Counted from the stretch's first letter, positions 49,157 to 58,584 are shown. The stretch: DNA of 64,000 nucleotides from Sphingomonas sp. H160509 (GCF_024124765.2 NZ_JAMXSR020000002.1:2034001-2098000), one strand, 5' to 3'. The notes: generated by a model not told the origin, from the sequence alone. Numbers and translations are program-made.

Positions 49157-51706
49157 ATGACGACTCGTCCGTTGATCATCCGGACCCGCGACTGGATCGC
49201 GCATCGCCGGGGCACGCTAATCGCGCTGGCAGTGTTGGTCGTCGCGGTGCTTGGCTTTGCTGCGATCCACAAGCTGACTGCCGAAATCCGTCTGTCCGAA
49301 GTGCGCGCCGCGTTCTCCGCGCTCGGTTGGCCGCAGCTCTCGGTGGCGATCGGGCTGACCGTCGTCAGCTATATCGCGCTGACCTTCTACGATTCGATTG
49401 CACTGAAAGTGATCGGCCATCCGCTGCCGTGGCGGACCGCTGCAGTCGCGTCGTTCACCAGCTACACGATCAGCCACAATCTCGGGCTGGCCATGCTGAC
49501 CGGCGGCTCGGCGCGCTACCGCGTCTACAGCCGGGCTGGCCTCGACGAAGCCGCCGTGGCACGCGTCGTGCTGATAGCCGGCGTGACGTTCTGGGCGGGC
49601 GTAATCACGGTCGCGTGCCTGTCGATGGCGATCCATCCGGGGACGCTACCGATCGTGAGGTGGACGATGCCGCCTCTGCTGGAGCGCAGTGTCGGCATCG
49701 TCATCCCGCTCGTCATGCTGGGGGTCGTCCTGCGTCACCGGCAGGGGTGGATCGATCGGGCTGCTCGGCTGGCGACTGCCCCTGCCGAACTGGCGGCAGG
49801 CGCTCGCGCTCCTATTGGTCTCGACCGTCGACCTGGCCGCGGCAAGTGCGGCGTTGTTCGTGCTGCTCCCCAATGCCTCACCCGAACTCTATCCGGTGCT
49901 GTTCCTCGGCTACGCGGTGGCGATCGTCGTCGCGTTGATCAGCCATGTGCCGGGCGGGCTGGGCGTGTTCGAGGCGGTGATCATCGCGACGATGCCGCAG
50001 GACAATGCCACGGTCCTCGCAGCTTTGCTCGCCTACCGCATCATCTATTACGTCGCGCCGCTGATCCTGGCCGCGGTACTGATGGCGTTCCACGAGGGAC
50101 GCCAGTGGCGCGGTCGAGGCACCGACCCGCTCGCCATCGCATTGCCGCTGGCCCCCTTACTGTTAGGCGTGCTGGTGTTCTTGAGCGGCGCGATGTTGCT
50201 CGTATCGGGCGCGCTGCCCGCTGCGCCCGGTCGCATGGATACGCTGGCGACGATCCTCCCGCTGCCGATCAGCGAGATGGCGCACGTCGCGGCGAGCCTC
50301 GTCGGCGTGATGCTGTTGCTGGTCGCACTCGGACTGTACCGGCGGCTCGACGGCGCGTTCTGGGCGGCGCGGACCCTGCTCGTCGCGGGTGCCCTGTTGT
50401 CGATCGCGAAAGGCCTCGATTACGAGGAAGCGACGATTTTGCTGCTTACCGCCGCCGCGCTGCAGTGGACGCGCGCGGCGTTCTATCGGCGGACGCGGCT
50501 GACCGCGGAGCCGTTGTCGCCTGAGTGGCTGGTCGGCGTTGGCGCCGCGATCGGGCTGTCGGTGCTGATCGGCTTTTTCGCCTATCGCCGCGTCGGCTAT
50601 TCGAGCGACCTGTGGTGGCAGTTCGAGACCAACGCCAACGCCTCGCGCTTCCTGCGCACCAGCCTCGCAGTCGGGCTGTTGCTGATCGGCGCGGCGATCT
50701 GGCGACTGTTCGCCGCGGCACCCGTGCCGATGGTCCACGACATGCTGCCCAACGACGTCGCGACCGCCGCGCTCGCGCATGCCGACCGCACCGACGCGAT
50801 GCTCGCTTTTTACTGGCGACAAGCGCTTCCTGGTCTCGGACAGCGGCGACGCGTTCCTGATGTACCAGGTCAAGGGCGCGAGCTGGATCGTGCTCGGCGA
50901 TCCGGTCGGTCCGAGCGAGGCGTGGTCCGAACTGCTCTGGGCCATCCGCGCCCGCGCCGACGCCGCGCAGGGCCGGCTGTTGCTGTACCAGATCGGCCTG
51001 CGCATCGTGCCGATCGCGATCGAGATGGGGCTGAAGCTGGTCAAATACGGCGAGGGAGGCGACGGTCGAGCTCGACGGCTTCACGCTGGAGACGCCCGAG
51101 ATGCGCAGCGTGCGGAAGGCCAGCCGTGTCGCCGAGCGGGCGGGCGCCCAGTTCGCGGTCGTGCCGGCCGCCGAAATGCCCGCGATCATTCCAGAACTGC
51201 AAGCGATCTCCGACTGGTGGCTCGCCGACAAGGATCATGCCGAGAAGAGCTTCAGCGTCGGTCGGTTCGAGCCGGGATATATGGCGAAGTTCGACTGCGC
51301 GGTGGTGCGGATCGAGGGCAGGCTCGTCGCCTTCGCCAACGTCTGGGGCACGCCGAACAGGCAGGAGCTGTCGGTCGACCTGATGCGCCACGCCGAGGAC
51401 ATGCCGCAGGGTGGCATGGATTTCCTGTTCACGCGGCTGATGCTGTGGGGCCACGAGCAGGGCTATCGCAATTTTTCGCTAGGTATCGCGCCGCTGTCGG
51501 GAATCGAGGCGCGGCGGCTGTCACCGACCTGGTCGAAGGTTGCCGCCTTCCTGTTCCGCCACGGCGAGCGCTTCTACGGGTTTGCTGGCCTGCGCGCGTA
51601 CAAGGAGAAGTTCCGCCCGAACTGGACGCCTCGCTACATCGCCTCGCCGGGCGGCACGTCCCTGCTGCGCGGGCTGATCGATTTGCGGGCTTTGGTGAGC
51701 CGGTAA
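49157..51706 (+). CDS. mprF: Lysylphosphatidylglycerol synthase/flippase MprF, three frameshifts
   Basis: Repaired length about 848 aa from ATG 49157. The N-terminal half is the multi-spanning UPF0104 flippase (FTSYTISHNLGLAMLTGGSA, RYRVYSRAGL, ISHVPGGLGVFEAVIIATMP). The C-terminal third is the cytoplasmic GNAT-like transferase (DUF2156: KRFLVSDSGDAFLMYQVKG, EMRSVRKASRVAERAG, GGMDFLFTRLMLWGHEQGYR). It adds lysine (or another amino acid) from tRNA to phosphatidylglycerol and flips the product, lowering surface negative charge. Extra bases at G 49744-49747, T 50807-50811 and G 51054-51056 break the frame; removing each restores family sequence. The AcvB-like hydrolase upstream would reverse the reaction. 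Confidence 0.9.
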
Positions 51707-51726
51707 GCCTTGCTAGGGCAGACGCC

Positions 51727-52386
51727 ATGAGCTTCCTCCTGGCAATCGAAGGCGCCGACGGCGCGGGCAAGGCCACCGCCTCGGCATTGGTGGTCGAGCA
51801 GTTGCGTGCCGCGGGCCGCACCGCCGACGTCGTGTCGTTCCCGCGCTATACCGAGACGGTCGGCGGCTGGGCACTCGGCGCGATGCTGGCGGGCACCCTG
51901 CCGCGTGGCACGTCGCCCAGGGCGGCGGCGGTGCTGTATGCGCTCGACCGGATGGAGTCGCGGGAGCACCTGCTGGCGACGATGGCGGCGAACGATGTGG
52001 TCGTGTTCGACCGGTATATCGCCTCGAACATGGCCTATCAGGCGGCGCAGGTTCCGGCTGACGAGGCTGACGCGATGATGGCGTGGATCGCTGATTTGGA
52101 GACGGGCTCGTTCGCGCTGCCGAAGCCTGACCTGTCGGTGTATCTCGACACGCCGGCCGACATCGCGCGTGGACTGATCCTGAAGAAGCGGAAGCGGTCC
52201 TACACCGACGATGCGTTCGACGCGTATGAGGCGGATACCGGGCTGCAGGACCGGGTGCGGACGAATTACACGGCGATGGCCGAGGCTGGGTTGCTGGGGC
52301 GCTGGGCGACCGTGTCGACGGTGGCCGATGGCGCGTCGCGCTTGCCCGCCGAAATTGCCGGCGAGATCGTGGCCCTCCTCGCTTAA
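51727..52386 (+). CDS. Thymidylate kinase-like protein
   Basis: 219 aa from ATG 51727. The P-loop is IEGADGAGKATAS; the position after GK is Ala and the next Thr is kept, as in the GKxT pattern of some TMKs. The nucleoside-binding motif is VVFDRYIASNMAYQ, and the LID region contains KKRKRSYTDD. It would phosphorylate dTMP to dTDP. It lies 20 bases after mprF on the same strand. Sequence is more divergent than a standard alphaproteobacterial Tmk, so it may be a second copy or act on another nucleotide. Frame is intact. Confidence 0.82.
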   Translation: MSFLLAIEGADGAGKATASALVVEQLRAAGRTADVVSFPRYTETVGGWALGAMLAGTLPRGTSPRAAAVLYALDRMESREHLLATMAANDVVVFDRYIASNMAYQAAQVPADEADAMMAWIADLETGSFALPKPDLSVYLDTPADIARGLILKKRKRSYTDDAFDAYEADTGLQDRVRTNYTAMAEAGLLGRWATVSTVADGASRLPAEIAGEIVALLA

Positions 52387-52396
52387 CGCCGCTGGC

Positions 52397-52503
52397 ACCA
52401 CCTCGGCGAAGGCCGGGGCCCAAGTGGAAAAGTAGCAGTAACAGCTTGCAACGCCCGCCAAGCGTCGTCCCCCAATTGGGCCCCGGCCTTCGCCGGGGTG
52501 GTG
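52397..52503. repeat. REP-like element, family B copy 4
   Basis: CCACCTCGGCGAAGGCCGGG and CCCGGCCTTCGCCGGGGTGG flank an interior with AGTAACAGCTTGCAACGC. It sits between the thymidylate kinase-like gene and the ModE-box promoter. Confidence 0.9.
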
Positions 52504-52556
52504 CGTGTGTCGGCGCGCGCGCATCCGCAAAACCCTCTATCCGTTTCAAAACTTCC

Positions 52557-52581
52557 CGTTATGTAGCTCGACTATATAACG
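52557..52581. promoter_or_regulatory. Predicted ModE (molybdate-responsive) operator
   Basis: The arms CGTTATGTAG and CTATATAACG are inverted copies differing at one base, separated by CTCGA (25 bp in all). The outer CGTTAT and ATAACG halves agree with the ModE operator of E. coli modA as I recall it. It ends 15 bases before the receptor start, so bound ModE would block the promoter or early transcription. A modE gene lies downstream. Confidence 0.75.
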
Positions 52582-52596
52582 AAGGGGGTGACGACA

Positions 52597-55044
52597 ATGC
52601 GGGGACATGATTTCGCGCGGCTGAGTGCCGTGTTGCTGGCGACGACGTGCCTGCCGATCATGGCAGACGCGCAGACCAGCGCAGCCAATCCGGAACAGAC
52701 CCGCACCGAGAGCAACGCGCAGCCGAGCACTGAACCCGACTCCTCGATGGAGGTGATCGTCACCGCCCGTCGTCGCGCCGAAAACGCACAGAAGATCCCC
52801 GGTTCGCTGTCCGTCGTCGGTGGCGCGCTGCTCGACCGGTCGTACACCGTGAACACGCAGCAACTGGCGCAGCTCGTCCCCGCGCTGAACTACAGCTCGG
52901 CCAATCCCCGCAACACCGCGTTCACGATCCGCGGGCTCGGCAGCAGCGTCGTCGCGGTCAGCCAGGCCAATGACGGTTTGGAGCCCGGCGTCGGCTATTA
53001 TGTCGACCAGATCTATCACGCGCGCCCCGCCACCGCTGCGTTCGACTTCAGCGACATCGAGCAGGTCGAGGTATTGCGTGGGCCGCAGGGCACGCTGTTC
53101 GGCAAGAACTCCACCGCCGGCGCGATCAACATCACGACCCGAGCGCCGACCTTCACGACCGAGGGTGAGGCCGAGATCAGCTATGCGAGCTATAATTTCC
53201 TCCAGGTGAAGGGCGCCGTCTCCGGCCCGATCATCGGCGATACGCTCGCCGGCCGCGTGTCGGTGGTCAGCACGCGCCGCGATGGCGTGATCGATAACGT
53301 CGTCACCGGCCGCGACCAGAACACCATTGGCAACCAGGCGATCCGCGGACAATTGCTGTTCCGTCCCTCTGAGGTGTTCCAGGTGAAGGTCAGCGCCGAC
53401 TTCACCAACTTCCAGAGCAACTGCTGCACGCAGGTCTATTACAACGTCGCCACACGGTCGGGTAGCGGCACCGACGGCCGTCTGTTCCGCACCGCCACGC
53501 GACAGTTCAGCGGCCCGACCGGCCTCGCCGCACAGTTCAACTACGCACCGCCCAGCACCAATCCGTACGACCGCAAGACCGACATCGACGCGGCGCTCGG
53601 TGTCGATACCAACGAGGGCGGCGTCGGCGTCATCGCCGACTGGAACCTGGGCGGTGCGACGCTCACCTCGGTCAGCGCGTGGCGCTTCTGGAACTGGGAT
53701 GCCGACAACGATCGCGACTATACCGGCATCCCGATCCAGACCGAACAGCACATCCCCTCGCGCCAGGACCAGTATAGCCAGGAACTCCGCCTCGCCTCGA
53801 ACGGCGACCACAAACTGAGCTATGTCGGCGGGCTGTATTTCTTCCGCCAGCGCGTCATCGGCCGCCCGATCTCGATCTACGGCCCCGCCGCCGCGCGCTA
53901 CCTGATCGGGACGTCGACAGGCACGGGCGCCGCTGCAACCGCCGTCCCCAGCAACCTGCTCGACGGCTACGGCACCGACGGCCGCACCGATTTCCGCTCG
54001 GACAGCTATGCCGCGTTCGGCGAAGTGAACTGGAAGCCGGTCGACCGCCTGACGCTGACCGGCGGACTTCGGTACACCTATGAGGAGAAGGAGGGCACGT
54101 ACGACACCTTCACCTTCGGCGGTTTGCAGACCACCAACGCCGCGCTTAACGCCGCCAAGCTGTCGATCCTGCGCGGCCAGAACTACGCCGCCAGCGACAA
54201 GGACGGTGCGCTGACGGGGCGCGGCAACATCGCGTACCAGGCGACCGATAACGTCCTCGCCTACGCCAGCTACGCGCGCGGCGAGAAATCGGGCGGTATC
54301 AACATGTCTGGCCTTCCGCTCAATGACCAGAACCAGCCCGCCATCGGTACCGCCGTCGTCCGTCCGGAGAAAAACACCGCGTACGAGATCGGCCTCAAGA
54401 CGCAGCTGTTCGACAACCGCCTGATCTTCAACGTCGACGGCTATTATACGCGCGTCACCGATTTCCAGTCGAACGTCACCGACACCCGCGCCGCCGCCGC
54501 TTTGCGTACCTATCTCGCCAATATCCCGAAGGTCACCGTCCGCGGCTTCGAGGCCGACGCGACCGCACTCGTCACGCGCAACCTGTCGCTGCGCGGCAGC
54601 GTCGCCTACGCCGACGGCAAGTTCAATTCCTACCCGGCGGCCCCCTGCCCGATCGAGCGGATCTTCAACACTGCCGCGTTCTGCGATCTCAGCGGCCAGC
54701 GCCTGTCGAGCCTGCCCCGCTGGTCGTACACGCTCGGCGCCGACTACAACCAGCCGATCGCCGACATCGGCAGCGGCTTCGTCCATGTCGATTCGAACAC
54801 GCGCACGCGGCAGTTCGGCGATCCCTCGGGGTCGGCGTTCACGGTCATCCAGGGCTACACGATTGTCAACGGCAGCATCGGCTTTCGCTCGAAGGACGGC
54901 TGGGAACTCGCCGTCTTCTCGCGCAACCTGCTGAACAAGGATTACATCCAGAACGTGACGATCCAGGCGGGCAATTCGGGCCTGATCCTCGCCACGCCGA
55001 GCGACCCGCGCACGATCGGGCTTACCTTCCGCATCAAGCAGTAG
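52597..55044 (+). CDS. TonB-dependent receptor, predicted ModE-regulated (molybdate/tungstate or chelate uptake)
   Basis: 815 aa from ATG 52597, with GAAGGGGGTG upstream. The signal peptide is RLSAVLLATTCLPIMADAQ. The TonB box is MEVIVTARRR, followed by a plug (VPALNYSSANPRNTAFTIRG, VEVLRGPQGTLFGKNSTAGA) and a 22-stranded-type barrel ending TIGLTFRIKQ. It is closest in style to the FecA/FyuA-like siderophore receptors of sphingomonads. The only specific clue to cargo is the regulation: a ModE box upstream and the ModE gene 15 bases downstream. The predicted cargo (molybdate, tungstate or a metallophore complex) is inference. Frame is intact. Confidence 0.88.
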   Translation: MRGHDFARLSAVLLATTCLPIMADAQTSAANPEQTRTESNAQPSTEPDSSMEVIVTARRRAENAQKIPGSLSVVGGALLDRSYTVNTQQLAQLVPALNYSSANPRNTAFTIRGLGSSVVAVSQANDGLEPGVGYYVDQIYHARPATAAFDFSDIEQVEVLRGPQGTLFGKNSTAGAINITTRAPTFTTEGEAEISYASYNFLQVKGAVSGPIIGDTLAGRVSVVSTRRDGVIDNVVTGRDQNTIGNQAIRGQLLFRPSEVFQVKVSADFTNFQSNCCTQVYYNVATRSGSGTDGRLFRTATRQFSGPTGLAAQFNYAPPSTNPYDRKTDIDAALGVDTNEGGVGVIADWNLGGATLTSVSAWRFWNWDADNDRDYTGIPIQTEQHIPSRQDQYSQELRLASNGDHKLSYVGGLYFFRQRVIGRPISIYGPAAARYLIGTSTGTGAAATAVPSNLLDGYGTDGRTDFRSDSYAAFGEVNWKPVDRLTLTGGLRYTYEEKEGTYDTFTFGGLQTTNAALNAAKLSILRGQNYAASDKDGALTGRGNIAYQATDNVLAYASYARGEKSGGINMSGLPLNDQNQPAIGTAVVRPEKNTAYEIGLKTQLFDNRLIFNVDGYYTRVTDFQSNVTDTRAAAALRTYLANIPKVTVRGFEADATALVTRNLSLRGSVAYADGKFNSYPAAPCPIERIFNTAAFCDLSGQRLSSLPRWSYTLGADYNQPIADIGSGFVHVDSNTRTRQFGDPSGSAFTVIQGYTIVNGSIGFRSKDGWELAVFSRNLLNKDYIQNVTIQAGNSGLILATPSDPRTIGLTFRIKQ

Positions 55045-55059
55045 GTATGAGGGGGGGCC

Positions 55060-55866
55060 ATGACGCTATCGCCGGACCCCGCCCTCCACGCCACGATCCT
55101 GCTCGCCAAGGACCAGACCGGCCGCGCCGGTGCCGACCGGATCGCGCTGCTCCGCGCGATCCGCGACGGCGGCTCGATCACCAGCGCCGCGAAGGTCGTC
55201 GGCCTCAGCTACAAGGCGGCATGGGACGCGGTGCAGGTGATGAACAATCTGTTCGACCGCCCGCTCGTGCTCCCTGCGGCGGGCGGCAAGGACGGCGGCG
55301 CGAGCCCGATCACCGAGGCGGGCGTGGCGGTGCTAGACGGCTATGCGGTCGCCGAAGCCGAACTCGCCAGCGCGATGGCACGGATCGAGGCGAGCGTGTC
55401 GAACGGGCTGTCGCTGAAGCCTTTGCTGTGGGGAATCGGAATGAAGACGAGCGCACGCAACGTCTTGCGCGGCACCGTGTCGCGCGTGACGCCGGGGACG
55501 ATCGATGCCGAGGTTACGCTGGCGGTGGCGGACGGCGTGGAGATCGTCGCGACGATCACGCGCGGCAGTGCCGAGGATCTGGGACTGGTGCCGGGCGCAA
55601 TTGCGCTTGCGCTGATCAAGTCGAGCTTCGTGATCCTTGCACGCGGTGACGAGAGCCTGCGAACATCGGCCCGCAACACGCTGGCGGGGACCGTGATCGC
55701 CCGCGAGGACGGCGCGATTTCGAGCGAAGTGACGCTGGAACTGACGCTCGGCAAGACGCTGACCGCAACGTTGACCAAGGAAAGTGCCGAGGCGCTCGAC
55801 CTGCAGATCGGCACGCGCGCGCTGGCGTTGATCAAGGCCAGCCATGTGATTCTGGCGGTCGAGTAA
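55060..55866 (+). CDS. modE: ModE-type molybdate-responsive regulator
   Basis: 268 aa from ATG 55060. The N-terminal winged helix (about 25-110) has RIALLRAIRDGGSITSAAKV and GLSYKAAWDAVQVMNN, the LysR-like ModE DNA-binding signature. Two tandem Mop/TOBE domains follow (about 128-192 and 199-265), each beginning with the oxyanion motif TSARN (TSARNVLRGTV and TSARNTLAGTV) and ending in ALIKSSFVILA or ALIKASHVILA. It binds molybdate or tungstate and then its operator, usually repressing uptake. It follows the TonB receptor by 15 bases, so it should control its own operon through the box at 52557-52581. No modABC lies in the window. Confidence 0.93.
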   Translation: MTLSPDPALHATILLAKDQTGRAGADRIALLRAIRDGGSITSAAKVVGLSYKAAWDAVQVMNNLFDRPLVLPAAGGKDGGASPITEAGVAVLDGYAVAEAELASAMARIEASVSNGLSLKPLLWGIGMKTSARNVLRGTVSRVTPGTIDAEVTLAVADGVEIVATITRGSAEDLGLVPGAIALALIKSSFVILARGDESLRTSARNTLAGTVIAREDGAISSEVTLELTLGKTLTATLTKESAEALDLQIGTRALALIKASHVILAVE

Positions 55867-55887
55867 GACCTCTTCGTCGAGCGGCAC

Positions 55888-55992
55888 CACCCCGGCGGAG
55901 GCCGGGGACCAGTTGGGAAACGTCGCCAACTACCAGCTGCTCTCTGTTACGTCGGCCTCGCCAACTGGGCCCCGGCCTCCGCCGGGGTGGTA
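55888..55992. repeat. REP-like element, family B copy 5
   Basis: CCACCCCGGCGGAGGCCGGG and CCCGGCCTCCGCCGGGGTGG flank an interior with CCAACTACCAGCTGCT and CTGTTACGTCGG. It lies between modE and the MarR operon. Confidence 0.9.
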
Positions 55993-56067
55993 CCAATTAG
56001 CGGGACCGGTTTCTAACATTTCCGTCACAAACCGATTCCGCATTGCAGCGCACGCAATCGCCATTAC

Positions 56068-56079
56068 TTAGCACGCTAA
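56068..56079. promoter_or_regulatory. Predicted MarR autoregulatory operator
   Basis: TTAGCACGCTAA is an inverted repeat (TTAGC / GCTAA) that runs into the ATG of the marR-like gene. Its place suits repression of the whole efflux operon by its first gene product. Confidence 0.6.
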
Positions 56080-56531
56080 TGACCTCCCCTCGTGCCATCC
56101 TCGAGTCGTCCTACGCCCGCACCCTTCTACCGCTTGCGAAGATGTGGCGGCGGGCGGCCGATCGGGCGTTGCGTGACATGAACGTGTCGGCGTCGACCGG
56201 CTGGGCGCTCGTCCAGGTCGGGAGGCTCGGCGACGACGTCCGCCAGACCGATCTCGCCCAACAGCTCGACGTGACGCAGGCGTCGCTGGTGCGCTCGATC
56301 GACCAAATGTCGGCTGCCAACCTCGTCGAGCGTCGCCGCGACCCCGCCGACGCACGCGTCAGCCGTATTCGCCTGACCGATCACGGCCGCGCGCTCGTCA
56401 CCACGATCGAGGCGAAGTTCGCCAGCCTGCGCGCGGGGATGCTCGACGACGTGTCCGACGACGATCTCGCCACCGCATTGCACGTCGCGGAGCGGCTCGG
56501 CGCGCGGTTCACGGCGGATCACGCGCGATGA
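56079..56531 (+). CDS. MarR-family transcriptional regulator
   Basis: 150 aa from ATG 56079. The winged helix is at about 45-110: VRQTDLAQQLDVTQASLVRS, then the wing LVERRRDPADARVSRIRLTD. MarR repressors of this kind release DNA on binding phenolic or drug ligands. It is the first gene of a six-gene efflux operon and has a palindrome at its start codon. The next gene begins 10 bases after its stop. The ligand is likely an aromatic compound exported by the pump; this is inference. Confidence 0.9.
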   Translation: MTSPRAILESSYARTLLPLAKMWRRAADRALRDMNVSASTGWALVQVGRLGDDVRQTDLAQQLDVTQASLVRSIDQMSAANLVERRRDPADARVSRIRLTDHGRALVTTIEAKFASLRAGMLDDVSDDDLATALHVAERLGARFTADHAR

Positions 56532-56541
56532 GCCCGGCACG

Positions 56542-58584
56542 ATGAACCTCACCCGGTTCGGCGGGAAGGAAGCGCTCTTCTCGGTCAAATGCCTGATCGC
56601 TGCTTTCCTCGCCTATTACATCGCGCTCAGGATCGGCCTGACGCGTCCTTATTGGGCGGTGACGACGTCGTACATCGTCGCGCAGCCGCTGGCGGGCGCG
56701 GTGCTGTCGAAGGCGGTGTTCCGCGTCGCCGGTACGGTGCTGGGCGCGGCTGCCGCGGTGGTGCTGGTACCGAATCTGGTCAACGCGCCCGAGCTTCTCT
56801 CGCTCGGCCTGGCGCTGTGGCTCGGGCTGTGCCTGTATATCTCGCTGCTCGACCGGACGCCGCGCGCCTATCTGTTCCTGCTCGCGGGCTACACCGCCAG
56901 CATCATCGGTTTTCCGTCGGCGACGACCCCAGGTGCGGTGTTCACGATCGCCGCGTTGCGCGTGCAGGAGATCACGATCGGCATCCTGTGCGGGAGCCTG
57001 ATCCACGGCTTCGTCTTCCCGCAGACCGTGACCGCGACGCTGCTCGCGCGGATCGACGCGATCCTGGCCGATGCGGAGCGCTGGTCGCGCGATTCGCTGG
57101 CAGGAGCATCCGATGCCGCGCTCGACCGCGATCGCCGTCGCCTCGCGCTCGACATCAACGAGCTTCACCAATTGTCCATCCACCTGCCGTTCGACACCGC
57201 GCGCCTGCTTCCCCGCACGCGCACCCTACGCGCGCTTCAGGCCGAACTGTCGATGCTGCTGCCCCTGGCCAGCGCGGTCGACGACCGGATCGTCGAGCTG
57301 AAGCGCGGCGCCGATGCGCCCCGCCCCGAAGCGCTCGCGCTGATCGAGGACGTCCGCGAATGGCTGCGCGATCCGCCGGCCGTCGCGGATCGCGGTCCGA
57401 CCGCAGATGCCTTGATCGAACGGGCGCGTGTCCTCGAACCGGTGGTGGGCGATACGCTCATCTGGCGCGATGCTTTGCGGCTCAGCCTGCTCGCGCGGCT
57501 CGGCGAACTGGTCGATGCGCACCGCAACGCACGCGACCTGCGCGACCAGATGCGATCGCCATCGCGCGCGCCGGTCACGCCTGCGGTCGCGCGGCTGCTC
57601 GCGCGGATCGCCAAGCGACCACTCCACCGCGACCGGGGTATCGCACTCCGCGCCGCCGCCGGCACCGTCGCGACCATTTTGCTCGGCTGCGTCTTCTGGA
57701 TCGGTACGGGCTGGTCGGACGGCGCCGGCGCGGTGCTGATCGCGGGCGTGTGCTGCGCGCTGTTCGGCAACAGCGACGACCCCGCACCATCGATCCTGGC
57801 GTTCTTCTACGGCACCATCATCGGGCTGGTCATATCCGCCGTCTACGCCTTCGCCATCCTGCCGCGCGTGACCGATTTCGTGACGCTCGCCGCCGTGCTC
57901 GCACCGCCGATGCTGATCGGAGGGATGTTCCTCGCCCGTCCGGCAACCTTACTGATGACGCTCGGCGGGTTGCTTGGGGCGCTGAATACGGTGGGCCTCA
58001 ACGACCGCTTCGGCGGAAGCTTCGACGCGTTCCTCAACGGCGGCATCGCCCAGTTGATCGGCACGCTGTTCGCGGTGGTGACGGTCGGCCTGTTCCAGAC
58101 GATCGGCGCGGATACCAGCGCGCGGCGACTGATCCGCGCAGGCTGGCGCGAACTGGCGGCGCGCAGCGATTCGATGAGCCGTCCCGACGCCGCCGGCTGG
58201 ATCGCCCGGATGCTCGACCGCATCGGCCTGCTCGCGCCGCGCCTCGCGTTGCAGGGCGAGGATCCGGGCAAGCCGCTGCTCGACGCGTTGACCGACCTGC
58301 GTGTCGGCGTCGCGGTCGGCGAACTCAAGCAGTTGCGGATCGATGGCTCCCCCGACGAGGCCGCGGTGATCACGCCGGTCCTTCGTGGTATCGGCGCGCA
58401 TTACCGTGCGTTACGTCCGGATGAGCCCGCCCCACCCGAACCCGACCTGCTCGCCGGCATCGACGCCGCGATGACCGGTTTCGCGACCAGCACGCCCGAT
58501 CGCCACCGCACCGGCGTGCTCGCCTTGACCTCGCTGCGCCGCAATCTGTTCCCCGCGGCGCCTGCTTACGGAGTGGCGGCATGA
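56542..58584 (+). CDS. FUSC-family transporter (AaeB/aromatic acid exporter type)
   Basis: 680 aa. Two blocks of membrane segments are separated by a cytoplasmic domain. The N-terminal block shows SVKCLIAAFLAYYIALRIGL and TRPYWAVTTSYIVAQPLAGA; the second begins near residue 370 (LRAAAGTVATILLGCVFWIG). This is the AaeB/YccS layout. AaeB exports p-hydroxybenzoate and related aromatic acids with the adaptor AaeA. The downstream DUF1656 and HlyD genes are the usual partners. Frame is intact. Confidence 0.9.
   Translation: MNLTRFGGKEALFSVKCLIAAFLAYYIALRIGLTRPYWAVTTSYIVAQPLAGAVLSKAVFRVAGTVLGAAAAVVLVPNLVNAPELLSLGLALWLGLCLYISLLDRTPRAYLFLLAGYTASIIGFPSATTPGAVFTIAALRVQEITIGILCGSLIHGFVFPQTVTATLLARIDAILADAERWSRDSLAGASDAALDRDRRRLALDINELHQLSIHLPFDTARLLPRTRTLRALQAELSMLLPLASAVDDRIVELKRGADAPRPEALALIEDVREWLRDPPAVADRGPTADALIERARVLEPVVGDTLIWRDALRLSLLARLGELVDAHRNARDLRDQMRSPSRAPVTPAVARLLARIAKRPLHRDRGIALRAAAGTVATILLGCVFWIGTGWSDGAGAVLIAGVCCALFGNSDDPAPSILAFFYGTIIGLVISAVYAFAILPRVTDFVTLAAVLAPPMLIGGMFLARPATLLMTLGGLLGALNTVGLNDRFGGSFDAFLNGGIAQLIGTLFAVVTVGLFQTIGADTSARRLIRAGWRELAARSDSMSRPDAAGWIARMLDRIGLLAPRLALQGEDPGKPLLDALTDLRVGVAVGELKQLRIDGSPDEAAVITPVLRGIGAHYRALRPDEPAPPEPDLLAGIDAAMTGFATSTPDRHRTGVLALTSLRRNLFPAAPAYGVAA

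Noticed and set aside
52546..54786. 746-aa minus-strand frame opposite the second TonB receptor
   Set aside because: Typical antisense shadow in GC-rich DNA. It would run across the ModE box and the receptor start; no motif is visible.
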